Shown piece after piece: positions 37,452 to 50,429 of a stretch of 64,000 nt of DNA. A program made the position numbers and the translations under genes. The notes beneath the pieces were generated by a model that made no database searches, was not told where the DNA came from, and saw nothing but the letters and a program-made list of their open reading frames with translations. The number at the start of each line of letters is the position of its first letter. The stretch's first letter is position 1. Source of the DNA: Homalodisca vitripennis (Eukaryota; Arthropoda; Insecta; Hemiptera; Cicadellidae); assembly GCF_021130785.1 (NCBI RefSeq), contig NW_025777976.1:18049-82048 (forward strand), written 5' to 3'.

Positions 37452-39284
37452 AACCTGGGTGTAATCAGAAATGTCTCAAAACTATCAAGCTGACTCGGTT
37501 AAAAAAAGAAGCACAGAAAGTATTCAAGTGTCAAGTAAATGTAAAAATAAATGTTACAACATAATTGTTTGAGATATAACCACTAAAACACATTAATTTA
37601 ATAATTATTGGTTGTAATCAGACAATAAAAACCTGAATTAATCCGGCTTTTAACTTTATAACATTCATAAAACAATCAAAAATAAAATATTACGCCAAAT
37701 TTAATGTGAGCATAGGTCTTGTTATTTCTTGTATTTCCAATATTTATGTAGTATTACATATTTTTTTGTTAGATAAACACAGATTTTCCGTAGAAAAGTC
37801 TCACAAATAAAGATTCTAACCTACTTCAGAAAGTAAGTTGCTTTAAAATATTTTATATATTACAAACATTTGAACCATCAATTCTTAAATTAAGTAAATA
37901 CATTTTAAATTTATTGCAAGAAATTACTGATATAAGCTTTTTTTACAAGTAATTTTTCAGTTAATATTGTGCCTTATATGCACGGAATTATACATTATCT
38001 CTCCAGGACATTAATTTTACGAGCAAAGTTCATAATTAAACCTCACAGAAGTTAGGTCAGCCGTAAAATCTCTAACCTATGAACCGTACCTCATACAAAA
38101 GAGGTATTACGAGTCACATATATTTTACTCTTATTTTGTTTCAATGACATGTCTCTAAATTTAAATTTTTATATTATTTATATTTTTACTAACAATTACA
38201 ACAAAATCTTTACCTAATCACCTGTATTTTGAGCAGGCATACATACTTTTTTGTGTGAAATTAATATTAGAATTGACATTAAATATTGTGTTATAATTTT
38301 CTGTTGAATATTTTACCGTTTAAAAGCATAGCCTAAGTAACATAAATACCTAAAATCATAAAAAACCGTAATTACTATGATTACCTTAAGATTTACTAAT
38401 AATAATACTAATTGCTTAATATATGATCAAACACTCCAATAAAAACACTCATTTTATTGGAGTGTTTGATCATATATTAAGCATTTAGAATTTCCAATAA
38501 GAAGACGCTGGTAAAATGTATAATACTAATTTTAATAGAAAATTAAAATCATTTAAAGCTGCTGAGGATAAGTTTGGGATTTACTTACAGAATTTAAAAA
38601 AGTCCAGAAATAACATTTTACTATAGTATAATTTAAAATAAATTCATGATATAAAAAAATGCTATATTATAGATATTACTTTTTTACAAATAAACATGAC
38701 AATGCCTCCAGTCCTAATACATATACAAACATTAAAAATCCCACATCCTTTTGGTGAATTAAGCTTTATTTAGTCTAATTATTACAAGTATTCTGCTGTA
38801 AATTAACAAACAATCATTTAATGCTTCTAAAATTGTCTCTTATTATACTTAGTGATCTAATAAACAAAGTTCTATTTGTCGTAAACTCCGAAAGGTTTTC
38901 TTAAAGAGCTGCATCTGAAAACCGATTGCTTAGTTTGTGACTAACATGTTTTAATATAAAAGAATTATTCCAAACAAAATCAATTTCACCTTTTATATTA
39001 GCATTCCTAGGAGTTCTTCATAGCAGAAGTTTTGGTTAGTTACTATTTATCAAATAATTAAAAAATGTTTCTTAAAATAAAAATAATCTATTAATATCAC
39101 CAATAATTTTTCTATTAATTATGATTGGATCACTCCTCAATCATTTGTATTCTGGAAGTCGCGCTTAAGTTACTACTCACGCTTATTACAATTTTTAGTG
39201 TAAAATTTCACTTACTATAATTAAGCGTTCTTAATCTCTGCTGGTTTTTAATACACTAGGTTGAACTAATTGTGAATATTTAAC
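37452..39284. other. AT-rich stretch with one perfect hairpin
   Basis: Apart from the hairpin at 38,413-38,483, no gene, RNA or unit block is recognised. Confidence 0.35.
38413..38483. other. Perfect 32-bp inverted repeat, 7-nt loop
   Basis: Arms 38,413-38,444 and 38,452-38,483 are exact reverse complements with loop acactca. In an array this diverged, perfect pairing points to a recent event or to a kept structure. No terminal motif of a known element is seen. Confidence 0.97.
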
Positions 39285-39480
39285 TTCCTATAAAATGCCG
39301 TATGGATGGCTGTGTGACATACGTAATAATATACTTCTCTTGAACAACTATAAAACTTTTATCAAGTATGTAATACACGTACATACCCCTATGGATGTAG
39401 AAGCTTTTCATGAAATAACAAAGAGATTCTCCCTTCACACTTTGGTGTGGGTACAGAGGACGATTAAAATCAGAGCGAAA
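39285..39480 (+). repeat. Array unit U13, anchor part only
   Basis: gtgtgacatacgtaat at about 39,311 and anchor gggtacagaggacgattaaaa at about 39,450 match U16 (46,985-47,190). No hexamer box or block c follows. Confidence 0.55.
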
Positions 39481-39669
39481 CACCAACTAGTCATGTTATT
39501 ATTTAGGTTAATTTATATGAAAGCAATATCGAGTTGTATTATAGTGTATATCACTGCACAAGATTTGGCTGATCATTAGCGAACCTTTACACATCGATCA
39601 AAGAGAAAACTGCCTATTAGAAACTTTTTTGAGCAAACTGGGTACAAGAACATGTTTTATAATTGTTTT

Positions 39670-40830
39670 GCTATTTTACTATTCAGACTATAAGAATATT
39701 GAAATGGATTTTAATTTAAAATTTTTATTAATGTAACATTTTAATTTGCTATGTCTTATACTATGGATGGATGCGTGCTCTGGTGTATGTTTACTTAACT
39801 AACTGAATAAGTTAGGAATTATAGACTATATTTTTCGGCAGAAATGTTTTAAGCCGTATATAAATTAATTAGTTTTAATAGCATCAAACATGAGTTAGTT
39901 AGGTATTATTAATGTTATTCAGATAAAATACGGTAAATTCAAATAAATTAAATATTTAATATATAACCAAAATATCCATAAAGTTGCTGGAAGCCGTACG
40001 TTAGAAAATCCTTCTCATAACAGATTAGTTATTCTTTATCAACTATGTTAAACCGAACCTAAACTGCTGTAACTGCTTATGATTCTCCATATGATTGAAC
40101 CCGATTCTCCCTGCACGCTTTGGGCACAGAGAGGATTAAAACAGCCCAAAACACAAGTTTAGTAGCTTTTCAATAGTAAAAAATGTTTGTGAACAGTACA
40201 AATCTTTGCAAGATAAAGATAAATTTGACGAAATAACAGATATAAATTTTTTTTGCCCTGGAATCAGGTCTTCGTTTCATATCTGATCTAGTGTTTTGTG
40301 TTGTATTTAATACTCACTAAACTTAAATGTAAACTGCTTTGGATATCAAGAGTCATTATTAGGAGAAATTGTGATTACTCAATAATAGAAGTAACAGCCT
40401 TGTAAGTCCTGGTCCTCGTCCAGCTACTGACCATCACATTGTACTACATGTGGTGATTATCTGACTTTGGAAATGCTAAAACATACTCGCAATAGCATTT
40501 AATGTTCAAAAATATTAAAATATCAGAACGTTTTTGTTTCTATGGATATTAAATAATGATTTTTTAGAAACGGTTTGATATATTTCATATGCGTCTCTCA
40601 TTATTTTATATTTTGTTGCCTTTTCATGTCAAGGATACTACTAATAAGAAATAAATCTCTACTTATCTAATCACCAATACACATACATTCTATAGAGAAA
40701 ACTATACATGTCACAATTTAGTTACTATGAAATATTTTAAAATGATATTTTGGAATGGTTACTTTGTTAAAATCCCCCCTGGGCATTGCCTTTAGGGGGA
40801 AAGATTACTTATTTAAACTGAATAAAAACT
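39670..40830 (+). repeat. Duplicated segment D' with unit U14 (type I)
   Basis: Block a from about 39,775, anchor gggcacagagaggattaaaa at about 40,121, hexamer box at about 40,407 (aagtcctggtcctcgtcc), block c at about 40,530-40,700. Partner of D; lacks the Helitron. Confidence 0.7.
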
Positions 40831-40962
40831 AAAGTATACGCTTTGTTACCAACAGTTATAAAATAACTCCAAATGAGGTTCTTTCATTTTAAAATAAAAC
40901 ATCACAAACCATTTTAAATCAAATTTTAAAGAATTGTTGATTATGTTGTACATGATCAAATA

Positions 40963-42292
40963 CAGGGTGACAATTAAGTCTGGAACCCCCTTTTTAATTT
41001 TTGAACCACAATAGAAAGAAATACCAAAGTTCAAACGTGCTTACTGGTGATAGTAACGCACACATCTGCCCAATTACCGACCAGATATTCCCTTTGGGGG
41101 ACGGTCCACAAGGAGTCAGACAAAATTCTTAAATAGCAGCATAGGTCAAGTTTGGTAACAAATTAAAGGTCTCACTTAGCAGAGTACAATGCCGCAAACC
41201 GGACTTCAAAAGGTGGATTCATTCAGTAGTTATAGCTATTTGAATTTTATAACAATTTAACAATGTAAATTATTAAGTATTACAAGTAAACACCAATTTT
41301 TAAGTACCTGTGATCAAAGTAAGTGTTCAAAATGTTCCCCCTCCATCGTCTGGCAATGTCCTAGGCGGTTTTAAAACCATCCACTGCATTTTGAAGGTAG
41401 TCACGAGGAATATCTTGAGCTTCTTGGACTATGAGATTTCTTAGGTGGGCCAAATCTCGAGGCTTAGTACGATAAACTTTATCTTTGAGGTATCCCAAAA
41501 GAAAAAAATCCAGCGGAGATAAAGCAGGGGAACGAGCAGGCCACTCTACTGCACCACGTCTTCCAATCCATCTGTGATGGAATATTGTATCCAAGTATTT
41601 TCTAACAAGGAGAGCAAAGTGTGGTGGCGCGCCATCTTGTTGGAAATAAATTCTTTGAAATTGTCGACCAAGAGCAGCTTGTAGTGCAGGAATTATCTCA
41701 TTTTGGAGCATTGCTAGATACGAGTCACCATTTAAATTACCATTGATAAATAATGGGCCCATAATTTGATTTTCTATAATACCTGCCCAAACGTTAAGTT
41801 TCTGTGGATGCTGTGTATGACTCAATCTGCCACTTTCACATTCTAACAGTAATTGTGTTATTGGTAATAATTATTGATTCCTGGCTTTGATTACTACATT
41901 GTTAGATGATGGGAGGGGAACATTTTGAACACTTACTTTGATCACAGGTACTTAAAAATTGGTGTTTACTTGTAATACTTAATAATTTACATTGTTAAAT
42001 TGTTATAAAATTCAAATAGCTATAACTACTGAAGGAATCCACCTTTTGAAGTCCGGTTTGCGGCATTGTACTCTGCTAAGTAAGACCTTTAATTTGATAC
42101 CAAACTTGACCTATGCTGCTATTTAAGAATTTTGTCTGACTCCTTGTGGACCGTTCCCCAAAGGAAGTATCTGGTCGGTAATTGGGCAGATGTGTGCGTT
42201 ACTATCACCAGTAAGCACGTTTGAACTTTGGTATTTCTTTCTATTGTGGTTCAAAAATTAAAAAGGGGGTTCCAGACTTAATTGTCACCCTG
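40963..42292 (-). mobile_element. Tc1/mariner-like foldback transposon, 1,330 bp
   Basis: Flanked by TA on both sides, with ends CAGGGTGACAATTAAGTCTG and its reverse complement. The inverted arms are very long: 40,963-41,351 and 41,904-42,292, 389 bp each and about 98% identical. The left arm contains the last codons of the transposase. The right arm is an inverted copy of the same gene end and replaces the missing 5' half of the gene. Only about 550 bp of unique sequence lie between. The element sits in the junction between D' and B'. Confidence 0.88.
41361..41872 (-). pseudogene. Truncated DDE transposase, Tc1/mariner superfamily
   Basis: The minus strand encodes a C-terminal transposase half. 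The region is open from about 41,870, and the nominal start at 41,825 is TTG inside a longer reading (ECESGRLSHTQ). It has PQKLNVWAGI, the second catalytic Asp in FQQDGAPPHF and the third in SPLDFFL, with 41 residues between. That spacing fits a DD41D-type group. YLKDKVY follows. The first Asp and the DNA-binding domain are missing. A TAG interrupts the frame at GFKTA; after it the reading continues as DIARRWRGN into the terminal arm. The protein cannot be active. Confidence is high for the superfamily, moderate for the DD41D group. Confidence 0.85.
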
Positions 42293-43164
42293 TATATTTT
42301 CAGTACGGTTATCGATGTGACATTTTACGTATTTATAATTAATTACTATAAGATGTACTAAATGTGTTTTATCAAAATATTTCAACTAAAAAAAATATTA
42401 GATTTATAGGAGCGTATTATTAGCTTTTAACTGTCGGTAGTTTTATTTCCTATCAATTATAAGTTTGATCCTAAAATGGATCATATGTATTATATTGTAA
42501 GGTCAGACTGACTTTTTTAATGTTTTCTTTTCATATTAAATAGTGGATATTGCTAACTAAATAAAAGTAATATTTTAGTGGTGTAATGCACAAGAATTTT
42601 TGTGTGGTTTTGTATTTCCTTTTATACTTTATAAAAGAAGACTTCTAAAATATGACTAACAGTAGCTGCATATTTTTCATGAGAAAACCCATCAGCTCTC
42701 TCCGCTTCATTACTCACTCAGTCCGACTTCACACTGAGTAATGTTTCATCACTTAAACCCTTTTAACCGACTCAGTTTACTCGCCGACTCAAGTAATTAC
42801 GCAAAACATTTCCCGAAGATTAGAGCAATGAGTCATTTAAATTGTAAAACCTTACCTTTTCTCAATAATAACTTTTTATTTGTTATTTACTCCAAGAGCA
42901 TTTTCAAATATTAGGAGATGTTAATGTACAGTACTTTGGTGTATCCATTGTAATCACGTACAAAACTACTAGAAACAACACAACCTACAATTATTTAAAT
43001 ATGTTCACTAATATTCTCGATAACGATTCATTAATTATACTTTGGCACGAAACAGAGTTATATTATTATATTTAGTTTGATTGAAATTTAAAGGTGGCAA
43101 TGGAATCTAATAATTTGTTTCTATAACTGTATCACTTAAATTATTAATTTTTGATATCTTTTAA

Positions 43165-44290
43165 ATTGGAAGAGTGCTCTAGTGGTAGTCTCAGTAACTA
43201 GTTAGATGAATTAAAAATTATAGACAATATTTCTTTACAAATCTGGAGAATATCGTTATTTAATTAATGAGTTTAAACTAGTTAACGCGATAAAGTTTTA
43301 TATTTTAATGCTATTTCAGCTATAATTCACTAATTTTAACTTATTTTAAATATGTACCCTGCTATAAAATTCTTGAAAAAGTCTCTTTAGAGATTTAAAA
43401 GTAAATAATTCTCTTAGTAATCTTTACACTTTTTAAAGATATGTATGAATGGATCTGAAAATACAACTTCGACTGCACCACGACACTTCACCCCACTGAC
43501 AGGTAGCGAAAGCTACTAGGGCTTTGACCCTCGAGACAAGGCAAAAGCCTAACCGGCAGAGGCCTTGAAAGATGTGGAGGATCCACCCCCCCCACAGTCA
43601 CAGCGACTTGGACTTGGACATGGATCTGAAAAGAAAGATCGGATTATTCGCCTGTGGGCATTATAAACTGATTCTTTTTGTACGCTTAGAATACCGAAAG
43701 AATTAAAAAACGCAAAATCGCAAGTTTGTTTTTATTTATTGATTATCATAATGCTCACGATACAAGTAATATACTTAATGTAAAATTCCTTAAAGACTGA
43801 GGAAATCCTAGGATATAAATTGCTTTTAGTAATACGAATACTTTCATTTATAAATAATTAAAGAAACTCATCTCTAAGTCCTTATTCTGACCCTGGTCTT
43901 TTCAATCGCACTCTTGGTGTAGATTTTCCACGTCCTGCGTGTTGAACAACTTTGAACATGAAACTGAAACATGAAAAGTCCTGGCCCTTGTCAAGCTTTT
44001 GTCTCCGAATCTTGCTATTGATCACGCTTCTCCAACACGGCGTGGTATGAAATCAACGACTTTTGTAAACACCACTTCTTTTCCAATCTAAAACATTGAA
44101 ATACCTGTCCTTTGTGGTTTCCGTGGATTTAAAAATATATAGACAGCTGTGTATGTTTAAATTTTGAATTTTTGTTTTACCTTTTACCTTTACTTGCTTG
44201 TTTCTGTTACGACTAATAACATAAAATTAAATTGATTTTTCGTATCTGATTATTCATACACATATATCCAAAATACAAAAATAATATGTC
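43165..44290 (+). repeat. Array unit U15 (type II), split by a LINE end
   Basis: Block a from about 43,165, anchor gaataccgaaagaattaaaa at about 43,688, double box at about 43,880 and 43,977, block c at about 44,115-44,290. Partner of U12. Confidence 0.65.
43462..43619 (+). mobile_element. 5'-truncated LINE end with 13-bp target duplication
   Basis: A 158-bp insertion flanked by atggatctgaaaa on both sides (43,449-43,461 and 43,620-43,632). It matches the 3' UTR and tail of the 14,294 element, ending cttggacttggac. The paralog U12 reads aaatggatcttatagaaaga at 32,755 without it. It carries no ORF. Confidence 0.9.
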
Positions 44291-46979
44291 GTCCATCCTA
44301 GAGTATGGGTTATGTGATAAACTATTATCGCTTGGATACAATATCAACAGACACTATTCGATGACATTCTATTGTTAATTAGTATATCTCTAACTAAAAA
44401 TCACCTCGGAAATTTGATTAAAGTTTTCTCTTTGATGTATATAATTCAAGTAGTCTACATTACAGTGTTCTAAACTGCAATTATATAGTGATTTAGTAAA
44501 TAAGCTACTATGTGTTATTAAATGAACAATAAATATTTAGAAAGAACGGTGAGAGAATGAGGAATAAATGTAATTTTATATATTTTTTTAAATAGTCTGA
44601 GATGCTTTACCTTCAGTTTACTAACTCGTGTATACAATTGAAAGCATGTGAACTATTTTCATACACAATATTAAGTTATCAAACCTCTGCCATAACACTA
44701 GTAGGGTTGTCGCACTGGCTTAATGGACTCTTCATAATTAATTATTGTATAGTTGACATTGATTACTCTCCTGTACCTTAAAACATGATCAGTTTAATGT
44801 GATAAACCAAGTTAGAAAAGTGAAATATTGTATTTTTATAATAAAAAGATAAACAACGCCACATCCAAATATACATGTGGTATTTTTTAAATAAATATAC
44901 ATATTAAAGAAGGTTAAATATAAGGAGTTGTAATATACTTTATGTTGGCTTAAAAGGTTGAAAGGAGACCATATCCGCACAGGACGTTATATTCTTTCAC
45001 CTAATGCATTCTCTCTTTTCATTTAGGAATCTCTTCCATTAAGAAAATGCTTTGAGATATTTTTAAATTAATAGTGTCATACACTTGACTTTCCAATATA
45101 GCGTTGGCGTGTAAATAATAAAAAAAATAATACTTTTTTCCCGAATTAAGATGGAGTCACTAATGTACTGTTACATTTAAAACCTATTACTCATTTAAAA
45201 TAAAAACATAAACCTAATCAATTCACTAATTTTATAATCCACACATACAATAACATCGTGGAACTGGTTGAAACTTATGAAATACTTTTTTTTTTCTTTT
45301 GGGATAAATACTATTCATTTTTTTTCATGCCTTATTACAAAATCTTTTTTTATACTCAATTCAAAGAGCTGAAGACCCAATATAACGTATTGATTTTTTT
45401 ACAAAATAAAAGTCCATGTGTAGATAGACAAAAATATTCATAAAAACATTGATACTCATAACACACATTACTAACCAAAAAATCCAATTCCTCAGTTACG
45501 ATTTAAGTATTTTAGATAAGTTTTTTAAATTCATACTTCAAATACTTTATAGATATGTATTTTTCAATGGCTAATTAAACACTCCAAATATATATAATGG
45601 ACACTGGAACATATTTCTGACTTGAAAGTAACTGGAGATGTTTTAGGATCCTAAAGTTGAAGAGTGAAACTACGTATATACTACGTACTAGGTTATAAGC
45701 ATATAATGGAACACACACAACATTTCTCTGTAAAATTATATAATATGCAAGTGAATAGATGCAATAATCCAATGTTAAAAATACTAACTGGCATTGGTAG
45801 AGCCGATAACCGCACGGTATAGGACTTTGTACTATGGATCTGACATAGAAAGAAACCACAGCTTCATAACCTGTGTGTGACCAGGCACAGTGTTTTTCAG
45901 TACCTTCAACTCTTCTACTTATTCTGTATAATAAAACCCCCGCACATGCCAGAAGCCCACGAGGATGGGCGTAATAAGCCTTAAGAGAGGATCTGCCTCT
46001 ACTCTTTTATAACAATATTTGAATGCACGTCATGTGTTACAACAATATAATCATAAAGAGTTAAATACTATGTTGGCTACTATAGGTACTTCCTTGTACA
46101 CAGCGCCTCACCGCCTGGTTGTCAAAGTCTTCAAAGTTGACTTTTATCCCGTCGTATGTAACACTGTAATCGTTTAAATGCCTTTATTAGTCGAATAAAA
46201 AATTATTAAATGTTGAAATTGCTTTTGTGATTATCAATTCACTTGACATTAGAATTGACATAGACAATTCTTAAATCCTATAAATATGAAAAATGAACTG
46301 CATACTCTCTATAAACCACTTCTATAAATATGTTATTTAGTGTTAGGTTTGCAGCTTTATACGTAACTATGGGTAACTACCAATTCAATAAACAGTAAAC
46401 TAAAGCACGACAAGTTGTAGGCTATAAGTTTGTCTTGCAATTGTACTATGTTGTGTCTAGTGCTGCGATTTAATGAGTTGTTCTGTTTTTACATTGCAGC
46501 TTTAAATGGGCTTTACTGGTTGGCCTAACAATGGGTTTCTTGGGTAGTATCATACCAAATGCCTAGTGTGAATGATTTCTTCACAATGATTAGCAACTAC
46601 TGTTAAAGATCCAGAAAAATTGTATTGATTTAGAAGTTGTTTGTAATTTTATTTCCACTCATTTTTATAATGCGTTCCTGAAAAAAAGCATGTAATGTTA
46701 AGTGTGACACATTTCAATGTTTATTTTTTTAATGTTCTTCTCTTTTGACAATAATGAATGAACATATGCAACAGTCTAAATAGTAATTACAATATATAAC
46801 AAACGCTTGATTGCTTTTATATAATGTTTTCAGTATATTAATCTGTACTGAAGTGTACCGCAAACCGTATTTTCATACAATAAGTTCCACTCTATGTTTT
46901 GAAATCCTGAATAGTAACGTTTAACTTGCTATAGTTAAGCGTTTATAATCGTTGTTAGTTTTTCATGCAATAGGTTGAC

Positions 46980-47200
46980 CTATTTGTGAATATTTAACTT
47001 CCTAAGAAATGCCGTAGGGCTGGCTGTGTGACATACGTAAGAATATACTTCTCTTGAACAACTATAAAATTTTTATCAAGTATACATAAAAACACATAAA
47101 TACCATTATGGATGTTACAGCTTTTCATGAAATAGCAAAGAGATTTTTCCCTGCACACTTTGGGTACAGAGAGGATTAAAATAATTGCGAAAAACAAACT
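46980..47200 (+). repeat. Array unit U16 (type I), anchor part only
   Basis: gtgtgacatacgtaagaat at 47,025 and anchor gggtacagagaggattaaaa at about 47,160. Continues into the C-type flank instead of a hexamer box. Confidence 0.6.
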
Positions 47201-47905
47201 AGACAGATGATTAATTAGGTTAATTTTCTATGAAAGGCAATATCGAGTTCGGTTATAGTGCATATCAATGCATAATATTTACTGATCATTATCGAACCTT
47301 TACACACTGATCTTAGTGTAAACAAGTAATAAAAAGATAAAACTGAATGGAGGTAAATTTTTGAGCAAAACTGAGTACATAAACATGATTTATAAATGTT
47401 TATTAAGGTTTTTTTTATAAACAACTAGCAGACACTTTTATTTTAGAAATTTCTGTATGGGCCAATAAAAATGTTATGCTATCTTAACAGTCGTATCTTT
47501 AACCCTAAAATTAACCAGATTTAAAAATTTGAACAATTTATAAATTTGAACATTTTTAACATCTGTTAAATCAAGTATCTGGCAGAGATTGTAGGTGTAA
47601 CGTTTACATGTATGTGTCATTATAGATATGTACATGAGGTTACACAGTATCATGCCGTATGGTGTTACAGCAAACTCATCTATGCATGGGTATCACTGAA
47701 TATAATGTAATATGTCATGGTTTTTTAACGCACGTGTATACTATTGAAGTACAGTTAATTCAAAATTAGATTCAGATTGAAAGTTATACAGTTTGTAGGT
47801 TAATATGTTAAGGCGTTAAAAATAAATAGTTAAAATATAAATCGCAATTCAGCGTTTCAGTATGCGTTGTTTTTTTAAATTTTTTTATTGAAAGGATAAT
47901 TCAAT

Positions 47906-48085
47906 CCCCTTTTAAGCCTTATTCCGCCCGTCCTCATTGGCCACTAGCCTGTCCGAGGATCTTATGAAACAGAATAGGGGGAGAGTCGATTCTGTTCAAG
48001 GTATTTGGTACTGATGAAAAGTGCAGCGGTCAAAGGCAGGATTCGAACCTGCGCTATGTCTTAGACTGAAAGTTCAAAGTCTTTA
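47906..48085 (-). mobile_element. tRNA-derived SINE copy 2
   Basis: Minus strand has a perfect T arm and box B (gcaggttcgaatcctgc, 48,036-48,052) preceded by a weak anticodon-arm-like stem (agact...agtct). The rest matches copy 1, ending cccgtcctcattggccacta. No full cloverleaf, so it is a SINE relic. Confidence 0.65.
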
Positions 48086-48594
48086 ATGGAAAAGCTTTAA
48101 TGAAAACTAACTTTAAAAAATACTACTTAAGAAAAAACTCTGTTTAAAAAGTTATGATATAATTCTCATCCCATAATTAATGTACAATTTAATTTACAAG
48201 ACATCAGAAAAATATTTATTCACCTATATTTTATAGAGACTTGATTATTTTACGTTGCAACGTGAAAATTGCAAGAGTATTTAATTACTCTAACTTTTAA
48301 ATTGATTTATGTCACCAAACTACTTTTCATGGAAAATGATTAGTTATTCTTAGTATCTTATCCAAACACACAGTAGTCACAAAAACCAAAACTAAACTGA
48401 CCTAATTTACTTATCATCATTTAAAATATGCTCTGCAATATTCTCCACAACGGTTCAATATATTTTGCCTAGAAACACTTATTGGACAAAAATTATTATT
48501 TATAGTAAAACTTTAATATTTATACATGAATATGTAATATAATAAGTTGTTTCTATCACTATATCGCTTCATTTCGTTTCTCTCTTGAAATGGA

Positions 48595-49565
48595 TAAGTG
48601 CTCTGGTTATAATCTCAGTAAATAATCGAATAAATAAACATATACAGACCATTTTTCTTTTAAGATTTTCTTTTCCATTTTTTCTTTCTGTTCAGTTTAA
48701 ACTAATAAACGTAAATAAGTTGCGAACTGTATGCCTAAGTCAATCAGCATTCATTAATTTCAAATTTGATTCTATATGTCCCATAATTTAAAATGCCTGA
48801 AAGATGACTCTTAGACCCCTTTAAGAAAATTATTCTCTAATTAATATTTACACTTTTTATGAAATATTTAGGAAGGGATCTTAAATCATTTATAGTCTTT
48901 TGATAAACACAACGTTAACTGATTCCTTCTGTACACTTAGAGTACCAAAAGGTTTAAAAACCCCAAGTTACAATTTTTGTTTTCCTTTGTACACAAAGCA
49001 TGCTAAAGTTAATGGTTGATTTCTCTGGTCTTCACGAAACCAATAAATTCATTGTAAAATCCCTAAAATATTATAATCCAGTTAATTTTAAACGCGTTAT
49101 AGTTACAATTGAACACCGTAAACAGGACTCTCTAGGAAGAATAGTTAGAGCAGAAACTTTGATTCCTAACTAATTAAAGTAACTCATCTAAGTCCGGGTC
49201 TTGATCCTAGTCTTCGCACTCGTACTCCTGGTGGTGATTTTCTGACGTCCTGCGTGTTGAAAGTTAAACTGAACTATGAAAAAAGTCCTGATCCTTACCA
49301 AGCTATGACGTCGCACTTGTTCCTGAATGTGTTTTCCCAACCCAACGCAGTTGTAGTTCAACAAAATTTGTAAACATACATTTTGAATTTATCAAAAACT
49401 TTGAAATACTGTTTACTTTGCTGTATCTATGGATATTAAAATATAATAATATGTACTCTGTTGTGCATGTTTCACCTATTTCTTTTTTTCTTAGTGACGA
49501 CTACTACTATAATATACCGATTCTTGTTATCAGATTACTCTTACACATATATACTAGAGAGACAA
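48595..49565 (+). repeat. Array unit U17 (type II)
   Basis: Block a from about 48,595, anchor gagtaccaaaaggtttaaaa at about 48,940, double box at about 49,193 and 49,290, block c at about 49,420-49,565 (gtatctatggatattaaaat). Confidence 0.65.
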
Positions 49566-49640
49566 ACCACAATCCGTTGCCCATCTTATATTACCGTGTA
49601 GGTGATAAATTATCACAGTTTTAGTACAATATCCAGGCAG

Positions 49641-50429
49641 TCTATTCGATATGTTCATGTTATTGTTTATTAGTATATCTGCAACTAAAAGAACCTGCTT
49701 AGATTTGGCGTACGTTTTCCCAATCGTAACATATGAAATTTAATTACCATGACCCAACTCAAAAGCATTGTTATAAATGATAATATTCCATTATAGGGCT
49801 TCTGTTCCGAAAATATGCTATATATTGGAGGAAAAGAACGAAATTTATTGTGTTAGTTGGTTTGTTAGCAATACTCCTGTTTTGAGGTAATATTTTAAAC
49901 AATTCTACACAGTTAGAAAGGTGTGCGATATTTCATTGTTTTGTTAGGTTTGCAATATTTCGTTTTTTCAGTGGAATGTAGCATCGTTAATTGCTGATGC
50001 TTTGGTTTTACAATTTGACGAAAATAACTATAGTTGGTTTCAAGTAGAGTGTTGTTTTAATAGTCTTCAATGTAAACACTAATTTTGCCACAGAACATAT
50101 TGACAAATGAGAATATGACTACTGGAAGAAAAGTCCTTCCGAAAGTTTCCTTTGTGTAAATTTACTAAATTTACGTTAACATAAATGCACTGATATTATT
50201 TCCCAAGAGAAATGGATTATTAAACGCTCAGCAGTATGCCATACTATTCCATATTATTTTGTGTTTCAATACATAAATATTTTATATAGGCACTCGACAT
50301 TGTAAGAAATTGCAGGATTGTGTAAATATACAGCTTGTTATTATTTCTCATACTTTTGATTTTAAAAACCAAAGATCGTAACACAAGTAGCATGCCAACT
50401 CAGATAGAGGAACCCCACTCTACCTATTA
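49641..50429. other. AT-rich stretch, nothing recognised
   Basis: Begins with the short end of the C' match (agtatatctgcaactaaaag at 49,671, also at 20,116). Otherwise no feature seen. Confidence 0.4.

Larger units (their letters stand above)
42390..46100 (+). repeat. Duplicated segment B'
   Basis: Partner of B. It contains unit U15 and, near its end, the block gggcgtaataagccttaaga at 45,968. The minus frames of 80 codons in B (34,510) and 94 in B' (45,575) start at the same place but drift out of phase through indels, so they are not conserved genes. Confidence 0.75.
46410..49640 (+). repeat. Duplicated segment C'
   Basis: Partner of C, with U16, the SINE and U17 in the same order as U6, the SINE and U7/U8. 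It lacks the LINE end, the candidate DNA transposon and the TAG microsatellite of C. Confidence 0.7.

Noticed and set aside
34510..45859. Paired minus ORFs in B and B' (80 and 94 codons) as a conserved gene
   Set aside because: The DNA aligns well but indels put the two translations out of frame after the first residues, so protein conservation is absent.
47906..48085. A tRNA gene on the minus strand
   Set aside because: Only the T arm is good; D arm, acceptor stem and a normal anticodon loop are missing, and a second copy has a SINE-like body.
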